Notes: generated from the sequence alone by a model not told the origin. Positions 25,051 through 38,671 are shown, counted from the first letter of the stretch. The stretch: DNA of 64,000 bases from Zhengitettix transpicula (GCA_037074705.1 CM073591.1:131757032-131821031), one strand, 5' to 3'. Made by a program: numbers and translations.

Positions 25051-27510
25051 CGTATGTTGAATCCGGGGGAAGAGAGGAGAAAAGAGGAAAGAGAATATTT
25101 AGCTCTTGTCCTTAACTATATGGATATAACTCTTCCTTGACTTCGCAATAGCCTAAAAGCAATAAATGCCAAAGTAAAAAAACACAAACTGTTGTTGATT
25201 TCTGCACTGTCTTGTCCATACACTACACGTATTTTCTTTGCTTCTCGGGCCTTTATAAGCTGTGTTCTATAGAAAATATATTGAAAGCAGCTATTTGTCA
25301 CAGTAGAACGTCGGCTTTGAGCAGGTGGTGCTGTTGTCTACGCGGGCCTCTTTGTGGTCGAAAAGAATCGTTTCTGTTTACAGGAGCTCATTCACCTGAC
25401 GCCGACTTTAGTACAAATATTCCATTAGTAATTAAAATGTTATGTCCGTGTGAGATATGCTGGAGGAATCAGTTGATGTTATTGTATACAATTCTGGGAA
25501 ATAAGCAATTGTTTTAATGCGTGAATAAAATTTCGTATTTAACCATTTAAGGAGAAAAATACATAAAATAATTATGATTTAATGACGGAGATTATATGGG
25601 CCTTAATTAATAGAAGGCGCAGCAAGAAGGAAGAGTTATTAAACGCTTAAAGGTTTTTTTTTTTCAGAACTCGTAGAAGAACGTTTGGCGTTCTGATAGA
25701 TGTGTCAGTATATCAACTACAGTAATTCACCCTTCACTTGGAATGTTAAAAATTACAGCGAAAGTGATGGCCAGAGTTACAGTTCACGAATGTAGAAAGT
25801 AAATCGTCAACTTTCGCACACACAAATCCAATATTATACCGACGTAATAACAAACTGCGATGAAGCCAGCCTGAAATCTCAGAATCTTATGTATCAATAC
25901 ATCAGAAAACTTCGAAAAGTCGCCAATGTTATGAATGTTGTCTTGACAGAAATCGCCTTAGAATAATTTTGTCTCATTACTTCGCAAGTCGTATTATTTC
26001 TTAACCCGCAGTGGTAAAGACGAGACCTGGCAATCAACACTCGATTATTTCTACCGATTACATATAACTTATATTCATTTTTTAATTCTTTATATCAAAA
26101 AATTAAGATAGTAACTTATCGAAAGGACCAGAAATAGAACCCAAGATGACCGCTTAGTTTGAGATCGCTGAGCTAACCGTTGTAGAGACTTGAACACAGA
26201 CTCCTTCTTCGCTGTCTAATTTTAGGACTTCATTGAATAATGCGTATTGTGTAGAGTCTATATTATGTAAAATGGTTAAAGGTGTATTGAATTACTTCAA
26301 GAACTGAAGCAATGCTTTCAATTAAGCTTAGTAATAGAACTTGAAAAAAAAACTCAACTGAAAAGGTTGATTCATATTAAATGCATTCATCCCTTGAGTA
26401 TCTATAATCGGTTTATATTTAATTATTTCTCTGCATTAAATATTATTTTTAATTATTCCTATTATTTTGCGAATCTTGTTCTATAATTTAAATCTGACAC
26501 CAAATTCCGTTAAATTGCAGTGAGATAGCGGTAATATTTTCACACAGAAAATAATGGATCTTATTATGCCTGTGAGACATTTTTGTATTACCAATTTTCA
26601 TAAGGCAAAAAACGAGTAAAATCACTGGTAGATCTCTGTAAATAATAAACAATATGTACGCTAAACACGACGACAAAGATATGTAATCTATGTAACTTAT
26701 GCACAACTTGTGCGCATTTAATCTAATAATAAGGCAAATAAGGTTTCCTGATTATTGCGGATCACTATATGTCGGTAAGAATTAGTTGTGAATAAATAAC
26801 TCATTATAAATATGATAAAACAACTTATATTATTGGCTGATATTAATAGTAGACTTCGTCAGAGTATAAAAATTATTACTCTAAATACGCCTGACAAAAT
26901 CCTAAAGATAGTAAAAAACGAATCGTTGTGTACTTGGTTTTTCGTCTGTTGCTTCATTACATTTTTTCTGACTTGCGGACGATTTGTTTATTTATCATAA
27001 AATATGTCAGATAATTATAATTATTAGTTGTGAAGTGAACCTCAGTAGAACGGATTCCGTGCACTAAATTCGTAACTGAACAGACTGCTTCGATGAAGTC
27101 CCTAAATGTTACCAAATTCTTCATTTTCAAGAAGCCTGTATAAAAAATTTCCATATTAAAGTTGAGGTCCCGCGATGAATGATTTATTTGCGAGCTAAGA
27201 AAACCCTTCCACGTTGAACCCTACTTCGGCCTCCCTGGCTTAAGAAACAGCCTTGAAACTATACAAACTAGAAGAGAAACTTTGCGCTCCAAGGGAATCA
27301 AATAATTTAACGCTATTGCACGAGGTCTAAGAACGTTTTTAAAGACCAGAGTATACAACAAAGATTAGTTTCGTGGGTTCTTAAAAGTATTTTTGGATAA
27401 CCGTTTTATGGTTACGATTATTTTTCTAAATATTTTTTGCTTGTGCCTTTACACGTATCTCTTCATTATGACAGATTATAAATATTATTCCTTTCATTAT
27501 GGCATTATAT
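25051..27510. other. No gene recognised apart from the SINE-like patch
   Basis: AT-rich. The frame at 25212-25517 is not supported by any domain or splice context. Confidence 0.4.
26110..26195 (-). repeat. Possible tRNA-derived SINE head
   Basis: On the minus strand, GGTTAGCTCAGCGATC resembles box A, and about 30 bases later TTGGGTTCTATTTC resembles box B. No clean cloverleaf forms. Confidence 0.3.
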
Positions 27511-28062
27511 ACAGGGTGTAACAAAAAGCGGCGGCAAAATTTCGATAGAAGAAAAAAAGTGTTCTTCAAAATTGATCCAGAAAAACAAAATTACAGTGTT
27601 AACCGAGCTTTTATGAATGTTAGTGCATGCCTTGTTACCTAGACTAAAATACGACACTGGTTACAATTGTTACATGAGGAAACATGTTGCGAATAAAATA
27701 TATGTTGACCTGAATACTCCTTAGCACCCGAAAAAGATTACCTTAAGTCTCTGGAGTATTCAACTGCACTTTTGCAGTGTCTCAGACAGTACGCACTACA
27801 CCAGGTATTTTTTATCGTGTTCCAAACTCAATGCGAAGAAGAGCAGATGCCTGGATTCAGTAAAAAGGAGTTCCCTCTGAACATTTCATGTGATATGTGA
27901 ACAGAGCGCTACAACTAGTCAGTTGAACTTCATATATACCGATCACATACGAAAGTTCGGAAATTTCTGTAATTATGCATTTGCGGACCCATATTTACAC
28001 TTTTTTCTTCTCTCAGTTTGAGGAACCCATTCCTGAAATTTTTCCGTCCAGTTTTGTAACAT
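27511..28062 (+). repeat. Dispersed repeat G, copy 1
   Basis: Begins with CAGGGTGTAACAAAAAG, a start typical of Tc1/mariner-type terminal sequences in insects, and ends near TTTTTCCGTCCAGTTTTGTAAC. It is homologous to 54750-55230 inside the Orai intron. No transposase frame survives. Class assignment is an inference from the terminal sequence. Confidence 0.6.
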
Positions 28063-28485
28063 ATATGTGAATGTCGGTGTAAGAGAAAGGGTGGGGGGAT
28101 AGAGAACTACTCAGTGCAACTCTATGACAATGGAATTCCTATATTTTAATTATGAAGACAGCGGTACGTATAGAAAGTAATAGTTGCAACTTAGACGGTA
28201 GATGTTATACCAATGCGGAAGTACTGTACTGGAAGTGAATGCAGGTGTTCTGAAGGTAGCGACTCTGGCCTCTGCAGTACGAATTAATCCCTACTCTTTC
28301 GTAACCTTGCAGAAAAATAGCCATTAACTATCACTACACTGCAATTATTTAACAAGCATTACTCATAAAGGTAACCAGAAAAATGGGAACACAAAGAGAA
28401 CAAATACTTCTTGATTCCACTCTCTGATCTGATGATTCAATACCGACGGAAATCACTATCAATAGATCATTAATTTAGTGATTTT

Positions 28486-29009
28486 TTTTAGGTGTAGACA
28501 GGTAATCGACATAGCGGCAACTCCCCTCATAGCATAGGAAAGGAATTTGAAAGGGGGGATGCAGAAGGGTAAAGGAAGGTAGCCAAGGGTTAACTAGGGC
28601 GCCCGGGCTATATTTTAAGGATCCTACCCGGTATTCGCCTAAAAGTAATGCAGGAAAAACCCTAGAAAAACCTGCACCAGGTAGGTCGGGCATTGGGTAC
28701 ATGTCCCACGCCCTTCCGATAACGGGAAAGGAGTTTGCTGTGGGACGCAGCATTCCCTTCTCCGTGCCTCGACCAGTTTAGGAGGCAGCTGGCCGACTAT
28801 TCCAGTGGGAATAGCGGACAACTCTTACCGTATGCCCAAGGTCTGTAACCCTGGAACATACACCTCTCAGAACAGGCCGAGGTGCCTCGGCTTGTGGGAA
28901 CCTTAGTTCAAAAACGGAGAGGAAAAGGCATCCCCAAAGGTAGCCCCTTCTCTCCTAAAAGGTTCTGCCTGCGAGAGAACATCCCTCGCAGGTATTATCT
29001 GGGAGCTTT

Positions 29010-29012
<3 letters not shown>
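28486..29012 (+). repeat. Repeat family A, pair 3, first copy
   Basis: Begins after a T-run with GGTGTAGACAGGTAATC and reaches the terminal hairpin CCTGCGAG...CTCGCAGG (about 28968-28993), then a (TA)n run. Confidence 0.75.

Positions 29013-29040
<28 letters not shown>
29013..29040. repeat. (TA)n microsatellite between family A copies
   Basis: About 14 TA units separating the two family A copies of the third pair. Confidence 0.9.
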
Positions 29041-29043
<3 letters not shown>

Positions 29044-29316
29044 CAACAGGCTTCATGAGGGTGATCCACATTGGGCAACTCCCCTTTAATAGCATAGGAA
29101 GGGATTTGAAAGGGGGGATGCGGAATGGTAGAGGAAGGTAGCCAAGGGTTACTATGGCCCCCGGGCTATATTTTAAAGATCCTACCTGGCATTCGCCTAA
29201 ATAAATGCAGGGAAAACTCTAGAAAAACCTGCATCAGGTAGGTCGGGCATTGGGTGCTTGTCCCATCCCCTTCCGATAGCGGGAGAGAAGTATGCTGTGG
29301 GGACGCAGCATTCCCG
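29041..29316 (+). repeat. Repeat family A, pair 3, second copy (short)
   Basis: Begins GGGCAACAGGCTTCATGAGG directly after (TA)n and stops at GGACGCAGCATTCCCG, where the family match ends. Confidence 0.75.
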
Positions 29317-29599
29317 AATAACACGGGATTCATTAAACCAATTACTGATCTCAGCTGTTAGTGCTTATTCACGGAACAGTTTTGGTCCTCTGTCATGATC
29401 ATTAGAAACTTTGCAAAAATCGCGTAACTTACTTATTATACAGCTATTGTTATCATATGTTTCTAAACAACTCGAATACCACCGATTTGTAACTGTAGCA
29501 GGCAATCTATGGAATAAGTTTTGTAGAATCCTTTTTCGTATGTACAACCATTGTTATCTGTGGCGTAAAATAAAGGACTAAATTGAAATAACTTGTGTC

Positions 29600-29740
29600 A
29601 CTCTATGCTCTCACGTTTTTTCTGCACCTGAAGAAAGCAACAAGACTTCCAGAAACGTTGTGTGGTATTTATATTATCACTTCTTTTGTTTGAATTTGCC
29701 TATCTTCGTAATTATGAAATACGTTTGAACTAATAATAAA
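29600..29740 (+). repeat. Penelope-like terminal sequence, single arm
   Basis: Carries CTGAAGA (29628-29634) and GAAACG (29652-29657), then TTGTGTGGTATTTATATTAT. The same string occurs in the foldbacks at 43.8 and 47.2 kb. Here only one arm is present. Confidence 0.5.
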
Positions 29741-31204
29741 CAAGCGCATTAATTTCTTAAAATTAGACTTTGTAACCCAATTAATAATTGAAATAAAATT
29801 ATTTGCTAATTGTAAAGTAAAAATGCTACATATATCCATTGACTTCATTTAGTAAAACACGAAAAGATGCTGGAATTAAAGTATTGGCGTATAAAATAAA
29901 TATGACACGCTCAAACTTATTATTTGTTAATATTATATTATATGGTTATAATTAGTAAACTTGGGAGTCCTCGAATAATTACTAAGCTTATAAATAAACG
30001 AGTCTCCTAAATAATATAATAAACCATATTTAACATTATTTATTCCATATTTTAGGCAACTGAAAATTACGTTCTGTAAGTATAGTGTTTATTAAATTTC
30101 GTGACATAGGTTAAAGTTTACCTTGGCAATAGGATGATCGTTGAAAAATGTAAGAGGGTTAAATATATCTCTGATTGGGGTAGCGAGAAATAATTCTGAA
30201 TGTAAAAAATATATTAATTACGGTTGGTATATTTAACATACATTGTAACATATAATACACCAGTACTATTGAATTTTGAGGATTAGTAATAAACGCAATT
30301 TTGTATATCTTATCGTCATATAATTAACATTATATTTATAGGCTTCAGGTTCCTGATAACTGTTAAACCAGCGGTGGTGTTCCTGAATTTGGGATGCGAA
30401 TTTGTAACAGATGAGAAATTTTATCCACATGAAATTTTTTTGATGAGTAGATTTTTAGTGGAGAGGGAATTATTGTTTGAACATTTTTTTTGATAGATCG
30501 TGAATGTAAACTACCGTACATTTTGTAGTACTTTTATGTGTTTAAACATGTTCTAAGGTCGGATATCTTTCCCACGGTTAACCCAAGATATTACTGAATT
30601 ATTATTCACGTGAGTTGACTGACGTCAGAGTTGGTCCTACAACGAGAGGGCAAATGCTAGTTGTTCGTTTAAATTCTGTTTTTACAGAGAAATGTTGATA
30701 ATTTGTAAATGTGGAAAGAAATTATATATGTTGAATAAATAGTGTTTGTAAAACAGATATATAGTTATATTTTAATTGGATGATTAGCGATTATTGTATT
30801 ACAATCCGGTTTACATAGCTAATATTTGTTTAGAATATAATTCAGATGAAACTGTTGCTCTTACCTACAACCATAATCATCTGTTGTCATTGTTGTTATG
30901 GAGTTTAACATTAAAGCTGTTAGTAAAAAAATTAGTGTTCATTGCTTTGTAATTCACAAAGAATAATGTTCAAATACATTAGCATAATATACCGTAATAA
31001 AAATGTGAGAGGATTAAAAAAATTAAATTAACGTCCAACAATATTAATTAGATTAAAAAATATGATACCCGACATGAGACTACATAAAAAAAAAGGATAT
31101 TTATTTTGCCCAACAGGAGACCGAAATATAATTTACAGGGTATTTATGGGCCATTTAACTGAGTAGCGTTTGTTAAATAATTTGTATCAAATGTACATAT
31201 TTTA
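29741..31204. other. AT-rich, nothing assigned
   Basis: No frame above 60 codons and no repeat that I can match elsewhere in the window. Confidence 0.5.
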
Positions 31205-31840
31205 AACTCCTCACACCTACTCTTGTGATTTTCGCTCTTGCGACATGACAAACGTCTGTAGCGGACAAGCCGGTGTTTTTCTCGGAAGCAGGCCTGGACG
31301 TTGCACATCAACCCACCGTAGCTGAACTTCGGCCTTCTTTCCCAACAGCTAACGCATTAACTCCGTCAACTTCAACAACTACCTTTATTCAATACCTATT
31401 TCAACACTTTCTCTCTCTCTCTCTCCAAAAAAACTATTTCAATATGTTTCAGGACTGTTATATAAAAACTTTATCTACATCTCTCTCAAAACTATTCAGC
31501 TCCATTCCAGACCTTTTTAAAACTTATTTACTTCAATTTTCTCTTACTTCTCATCTATCATCATCCGATCACAATTTTCCTTTTTCCTGGCTCGCTGTTC
31601 TTTGGTCCGAGGACAGTGACTTTTAATTTACCTACATGGCGCCTGCTAGGCTGGAGTTTAAATTACTTGTGTCTCCAGTGATGACGAACGAAGCACCTGG
31701 TGCGACTGAATGGCGCCGAATTTTATCACCTCCCCGTCGGCCTTTGCCAGCCGGTCTCCAACCGGGGAAACCCCATGTTCGTCGTCGCTCTGTCACGAAG
31801 TGAATTCCGCATGTTGCAAATTGCAGGTCAAGCGAGGAAA
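31205..31840. other. GC-enriched block with CT repeat, unassigned
   Basis: A block clearly richer in GC than its flanks, with (CT)n at 31411-31425 and a pyrimidine-rich first half. A 117-codon frame (31273-31626) is Ser/Thr/Phe-rich low complexity without a recognisable domain. The second half has CGCCGAATTTTATCACC and CCGGTCTCCAACCGG (an inverted repeat). It may be an unrecognised repeat. Confidence 0.3.
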
Positions 31841-32999
31841 AACAATTAATGGAGCAAAAATACGCAATATTTGTATGTTAAAATAATGTTTATGGTTGTT
31901 CCTGCCAGTAATAGTAATCTCCTTCCAGAAGCTATAGCATTTATCAACTAGGGAGTGCAGTTAAGGTCGTTGACACGCCTCATTACATACTGAATGGACT
32001 TCTGTCGATCAAACTTCGAATTAATTTGTTTGACAGTTTACTTTAAAATATTTAATATACATCGATTACACCATTACAGGAAAATGATAACTTACAATAG
32101 ACAATTCACTGAATTGGAGCTCAAGATATCAGCTATATTTGGAGTAAAATTACCATGCATATGAATTGTAAAAACCTTTAAATGGAAATACTTTATGTTT
32201 TACCAAACGTTTAATCTTGTTTATATTATAAACGCAATTTATATATTAAATTTTTATTTAAATTATATTACGAATAGTGTGTGAATTTTTATTAGTTTTT
32301 ACTCCGAAATTGTATACTTCATTAAATAATAGATTGTTATAATAGATATTTCTTGCAATGGTGTGAAGAATTGATATATAGTAAATATATGATAATAAAA
32401 GTGAAATATAATAAAATGATGTAATATCGACAGGATTCCACTATGTAAGTAAAGAGAAGTGAATAAGGCCTTTCATCATCCTCTGGTCAAGCTGGGTACT
32501 AGCTACCTTGATCTGCACAGCTCAGCCACACTCCATAGTTGAGAATTTTACGACTTTTGAACCTTAACCATTAAGCAACGGAGTTACATAATACTACAGT
32601 AGTCGATAAGAATTCTGATCAGAACTATTTTATTTGTCTTCTTATTCAGTAAAAAAAATAGTATACTTCTATCTATTACAGTGTAATATGTAAAATATGA
32701 TAAATATTAATTTAAAAAACAACGGTAACTAGACTATAAGCAGAAGAGCGGCAAAATAGAGTGCTTCAAATCAAGACGATTAAAAAACAATTAAGTATTA
32801 TCACTATTATTCTCGTTTGGTTTCTCTATTATCATATTATCCACGTAAAGCAGAGAAAATAAATTCGTTCACAGAATATTCTGAAAATGGTCCCTTACTA
32901 TATATAAAAAAATTATTCTTTTGCACCCTCAAGCTCAGAATTTTGTAGTGGTATGCAGTTAATAACCATCGTAATTAATTGTTTTAACAATGCGAATTT
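31841..32999. other. AT-rich, nothing assigned
   Basis: No coding frame or recognised repeat. Confidence 0.5.
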
Positions 33000-33600
33000 C
33001 TGCTTCAGTGTCGAAAACTAAAACTGCCCGCATAGCGGCGCACTCTCTCCCGCTAATGCAGCCACTGGTCCTGTCAGTCATCTTCTTGGAGCTACGCACC
33101 AGACGACACGCAGAAACAGAACTGTGCTATGTCATAGAAAGGTGATCGCGTCTGGTGGCAAAAGCAACTATATAAAAATAAACTTGAACCATTTAGCAAT
33201 TAAAAATGGTATTTTAAAGTAATTTATATTTAAAAAACAAAAATAGTATTCGTACATTTTTGATAATATTTTAAAAGAAATTACAATCAAAGGTTATTTT
33301 GAAGAAAAACATTTAAGGGACGTCATAGTGCGAAAATCTATCGCGTGACACTGCTTATAATATTGCCATCATGCGTGGTTTGTTCCTAAAATTAACTTTA
33401 TTTAAAATATTCACGAAGTAAAAATAATTTTTTGTTATAAATGCGTGTCAATTTGATTCTAAATTATTCCTCTTCAAAAATTTGTCACTATTGGAAACTA
33501 TGTATACGGAATTAGAAATGTAGCATATGAAGGGTTCGATCAGAGTATTCGTAACACTATCGCTGTTGTAGTACTATTATTTTACATAGTTATCATCGTA
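33000..33600 (+). repeat. Dispersed repeat H, copy 1
   Basis: Shares with 61790-62090 the blocks CTCCCGCTAATGCAGC, ATTGCCATCATGCGTGG, TTGTTATAAATGCG and GTAACACTATCGCTGTTGTA in the same order. About 250 bases are inserted or lost between the first and second blocks. It is non-coding. Confidence 0.6.
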
Positions 33601-35387
33601 GCCTCTTTAAATTCATTATTAAATTCCGCTGAAATTATATTAGCAGTTTTATGTTTCAGGAATAATTATGCTTGAAGATCAATGATTTATTGTAAATTGA
33701 ATTATTCAATGAATCTAAATAAACCAACTTTCGTCCAACTAAGAATGGGTGAAAATCAGTCAACAGTTTAATCTATACTTAATTAGAATATTATATATAA
33801 GCTATTTATTACACAGGTTTTCAAAATGAAAACATTTTAATTAATATTTTTAGTTTCCTAACGTTCTTCGCACATTGTTCCTTTGTTTAATATGTTTTAA
33901 AAAATAATTTCATGTTTAGTTATGAGTGACACGTAATTTACAACTGCAATCACTTTCAAAGAATATATAAAAACGAATGCCTCTAAACTGAGAATCAGCC
34001 ATCAAATAATTAATTTCACAATGGCTACATTATCAACCAGTAAAGAAGCCTTCACCTATATTCTTATCTCTACTATAGCATGATCTCAAAATCATGACCC
34101 GATATGGTTAGCTAGACCCGGTAAATTGACCTATTTCTTTTATTTTCCTATCTTTCCATATAGCAATTTCAGTTTCAAACTAATAAAAGCCTATGAAATT
34201 AAATCGTTTTGTTTTAATTTCGTAAATTATTAGATAATTGCTTTATTTTCACTCATATTTTAATTTGTTATAATTGAAATATATCAATTATTTCTTGATT
34301 TTTTAGTAAGCAGTGGTAATACAGAGATATGTAGTTCTGCAGATTTAACGTCGCAAAGTCAAAGATACAGTGGAAACTTTATTTATTATTAAACAATTAC
34401 CAGTCACAAATTTAATATCCATAAACAGGCTATTTTCGAGAGCGAGAATAGTTGTTTGATTTATTGTCGATGCGAGAGACGAAAACGTTTTCACATTTTA
34501 AAACCCCAGTCTGCGAGCACAGGTAGTAATGTCATGGTTTCAACCGTTCATCAGGAAGTTGGGGGTAATTGCATCTTCAATCCATGTCATTAAGCCTGCC
34601 AGTAAACAGTAATGAACGCTGGTCTTTTGTCGATATCTGGACGAAGCAGGAACAGGCGGCCTAAATTCAAATACAAGCATGTATGTGAATGAACTTCAAA
34701 TTCCATTAACTTTTATATTATACAACGAACGTTCATTTTCGGGTCTGCTTAAAAGTATTATCAACAATATTCAGTTTTGTTAAATGTACAAGACAGGGTG
34801 ATAATTTAACAAATTCACAATATTGAGTCCTATTCTTCGTGCTGCTTTCGTAATGAAAGGTAGTCATTAGTTAATCAAAAATACAAAAACTAAGGAAATG
34901 CAAAATGTTGTACTTTATTTGTGAAGCAAAGGAAATCAGATTGAAGTTTATGCACGACCGTTAACTGTACACATAGTTAATAAAATTATAGTGCAATCTA
35001 AATTTTTAAAATATATTATCATTTTGAGATCGATCGAACTTTTATATTATTGAATATTAAAAAAATTATAAAACCCCTTAAAATTAGACTTTAATTTGCG
35101 TAAGCCTACGTCAAGTAAGACCATAAAATTGTTTCAAAAACTCATGATTAAAAATGTCAAATTTATACGATACTTGCATCTGTCAATTACACTAATAATG
35201 AATGAACATAACTTAAAGACAATTTAGGTAAAGAAGTAGCCAATTAGCAGGCACGGTTAAGTGATAAAATATTAATTTAAAAACAGGCAGTTTTTCAGAA
35301 GAAAAAAAATTGTATTCATCGATAAAAACGAGAAAAAAATCATTACTACACGACGTTTTGTCCACAACTTCGAAGCTGCATGGGGTT

Positions 35388-35393
<6 letters not shown>
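33601..35393. other. AT-rich, nothing assigned
   Basis: No coding frame or recognised repeat up to the (TA)n run. Confidence 0.5.

Positions 35394-35443
<50 letters not shown>
35394..35443. repeat. (TA)n microsatellite
   Basis: About 25 TA units, adjoining the 3' side of LTR family L copy 3. Confidence 0.95.
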
Positions 35444-35445
<2 letters not shown>

Positions 35446-35534
35446 TAATAAACAATAAGTTGGCGTTAATTTAATTTAAAGAATTTGCCAAGGTGAGGTT
35501 ATTTAAATGAAAAAGTTCAAAATTTAACAAACAA

Positions 35535-36373
35535 AAATATTTATTTTGTTTTGTGGCTTTCACAGAATAAAAGATAATTACAAACAAAATTTGAGATCTG
35601 TCCTCTCAGGGCCTTTACTGGGTTTGATAATGAACACAAAAAAATTATTTAAAATCTTATTAACAAAACAGTTCACAATTTACCTAAACAATATGTCGAT
35701 AGAATGAAAGAAATTAAAAAGTAAAGAAATTAACTTTGATTGACAATTAAAAGGGATTGAAATTTGACTTTATCCTTTAATTTGCGTTTATAATATTATT
35801 CAAAATTATGTTACTTACGGACCGTCGGTCTGGAACCAGAACAATCAATTTTATCTCGTTCGGACACTTTTACACTCTTTAATTATTTAATATCAGGCCT
35901 TGGTTTTCACTGATTCTACACTTCACTTTAAAATTTGGCAAGATTGGCTGTATTCCGTTGACTGCTCCGCTCCACAATAATTTACAAATGTTCTCCTGGA
36001 TTAATTTCTCCACGAAGATTTTGGAAAGTTCTATTCTGACGAAAACTGCTCTTACTTTCCAATATTTACGCTGCGATACTTCTGTGAATATTTCCTTTGT
36101 ATTAATTTACAACTTTAACTAGTTATACATTGACGATGTCTAGTCTCTGCTCAAGTTATATTACTTGTTCTGCTCCTCGTAATGTTCTGCAGCCAACTAA
36201 CTATCCTAGTGCTCTCGAGTTTGAGCGCGCATACGCCATTTTTGACTTTTCGACAAAGCAATCGAGCTTGCTTCTCCGTTGTTGCTTTGTTCGATCAGAC
36301 CGCTATAATGGATTTATCAAACAATTAAAATTTTATGTCCAAAAAATTAATGGCCTAATTAACTATTGCTACA
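35535..36373 (-). mobile_element. Solo LTR, family L, copy 3
   Basis: Reverse-complement copy of family L. The minus-strand start TGTAGCAATAGTTAATTAGG is at 36373. CTCAGGGCCTTTACTGGGTT at 35606 and TTTGATTGACAATTAAAAGG are diagnostic. Its 3' side reaches within about 90 bases of the (TA)n run at 35394-35443. Confidence 0.6.
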
Positions 36374-36489
36374 ATATATACATTAAAAAATCAAACATTA
36401 GTTAGTAACATGGACTGATTCCTAAGACGGTTTTAGTCGAAAATTAAATTAAATGTTAATTGTTAAATTATATTAAATATTATATAGAT

Positions 36490-37000
36490 TAAATAAATAG
36501 CCCAAAACGTTTCTGCAATACTTGTTGCTTTCGTCAGGCAGTTCAATTTCGTACGAATGATAGAAACGAAGTGACGAACTCAAAAGCAAAGCTTAAACGA
36601 ACTAAAAGGAATGAAATTAATATAAAAGCATAGAAGATAGCCTAACAATAAGCAATAATATAATTTGTTGAGTTTCATAGTATACGTTTGGAAATTCATT
36701 GCAATGGTGTTAGGTTTAATATAAAACATTTCGGATATAATTGTGGAATAATACCTGGTGTCAAACAAATGAATGTTTCGAATTGATGATATGTTTGGAG
36801 ACAACAGATTGTTTATTAAAGCGGAGTTTGATACTGGACATATGTTCTGCGATTCCTGATTTTAAAGACCCTTTCATTTGCCCTGTGTAGCAGGAATTAC
36901 AAACAGAGCTACACAATGTTTGCTATAGGAGTAATATGGATCGTTGTAGTTTCTTTTATCAAGAATGAAAGTGTATTAGTAAATTTGTAAATGATGGATA
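36490..37000 (-). mobile_element. Penelope-like element: endonuclease remnant and 3' end
   Basis: On the minus strand, 36918-36777 reads CNSCYTGQMKGSLKSGIAEH and then VVSKHIINSKHSF, the form of the Penelope GIY-YIG endonuclease (SC..YIGQT.R.L..RI.EH, H...H.F). A stop follows and the rest is broken. About 240 bases downstream of that stop is CTGACGA...GAAACG (36537-36509), where Penelope elements are known to carry hammerhead-ribozyme motifs in their terminal repeats. The RT domain is absent. Confidence 0.7.
36509..36537 (-). ncRNA. Hammerhead-like core motif at Penelope 3' end
   Basis: CTGACGA and GAAACG flank a 16-base segment in which GCAA and TTGC can pair around a six-base loop. This resembles the CUGANGA-stem II-GAAA core of hammerhead ribozymes. 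The A/A positions next to the core do not pair, so activity is doubtful. Confidence 0.35.
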
Positions 37001-38671
37001 TTTGATATTCTTTAAGATTTAGACTCACTTGTGATGTAAAAATACATACGTTTTTATATTTTCAAAACTTAAAGACAAATTTGATATGTCTTGTGTTTGT
37101 AATGTAGTTTAACAAATTAAAAGTACACACCATGACAAACATTACATTCTATATACCACCAATTGCTGAAAATAACGCTATAAAATCAGACATCGCTACT
37201 TCCATCATGAATTAAATTTTGATAATACTCTTAACATAGACTGAAACTAAGAATTGCAGAAGATATATTTGTTAGTCTCAAAAAATAATCGTTAGTAAAT
37301 AACAGAAATGAAGGAGCCGCAAGTGAATCGTAGTATTGCCTACCATATTAGCAGTTTTATTCGTTATATGATTATTACTTGTTTTTACTTTTTCTGACAG
37401 ATTGCATATGACCTACAAGTCGAAAGATCCTGATATATAATCAACAATTTGAGCTGTTTTTTCATGGTTTCATAATTTTTATTATTATTCTTTTATCAGT
37501 TTTAATGCAATATTCTTACCAAAAATACGGAGCCATGTGCTGAGAAAATTGAACGTGTTGCAGCAATCATAGAGAAAAATTTTTTTGCATTCCACAATAG
37601 TGAGGTTTAAAGCACTTGCACAACACGAAACATTCTTTTACGATTCACGCGCTTATTGTAGCAGCAAGCTGTAAGTGACAAAAAAGTAAAATAAAAAACT
37701 AGAATATAAAAACGGCTGTTATGTAGGAGTAGTCTCGTTTTAATCTGAAAATAATTTATCTCGTGAAATTAAATAAACCTATATAAGTGCGCTTAAAACG
37801 AGAAGTTCTACGAATACATTATTCAATTCTTCCTACTGGCAAGTAAACTGAACAATTAACAAACCACCAATAAATTTTAAAAATTTATAATGGTATATTT
37901 GAAGCGATATTAACAATAATTGTCGTTATGTTTTGTTATGATATATGTTGTCAATAGGTGAGAGCAATGAACGTTTATTTGACATAAGTTTTGTTTTCAG
38001 TGGTAATTTTTACGCATACTTACCGAATTAGGTTTCTACAAGCCTCCATAGAATTTTGATGATTTTTTATTCGCTATGATATTATATATTGGGTATACTG
38101 TGTGTTACTAAACGTTATACTGGGTAAAAAATAGTGAAATTAATATCTTAAATGAAATCTTAGTCATTTTTACTTTTAAAATTGCTTAATTTAAGTGCAT
38201 ATTTTTAATATTATGGGAGGGAGGAATTACTGAAAATAATCAGCAAGGAGGATGTGATGTAATATAAAAATGTTCTTAAACAGAATATTTTCGGTAATAT
38301 TCCAAAGACGAAAGAACACATTCCTCAACCCTGAAAAATTACCGTGTGCAGTCAAAGTGAATATTTCCTTTTACGAATTTCATACGTGTCGGCTTTTTTT
38401 GTGGTAAGAAATATGGCGCAGTCATGCGATCAAATTAGGGGACCGGGTAAGGAAGTGGCTTATTGTGACCAATTTCACAAATAAGTTCCCATTTGGATAG
38501 CTCTCAGAAATTAAATTAACGCAATATTTTAGCAACGTCGCGTCGTCTTCGAAAGTATAGTAAATATTAGTTTCTGAGAAATTTATGTCCGGTTGGGAAA
38601 GGCAAATTCATAGATCAAAGCAGTCAGAAAACTCCGTCATTTACATGAGCTTTTGTCCACCTATTATTATA
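37001..38671. other. AT-rich, nothing assigned
   Basis: The upstream part may hold decayed Penelope RT sequence, but no motif is legible. Confidence 0.4.

Noticed and set aside
31273..31626. 117-codon Ser/Thr/Phe-rich frame
   Set aside because: Low complexity around a CT repeat, no domain and no splice context.
36130..36405. 91-codon plus-strand frame
   Set aside because: Lies inside the antisense LTR family L copy.
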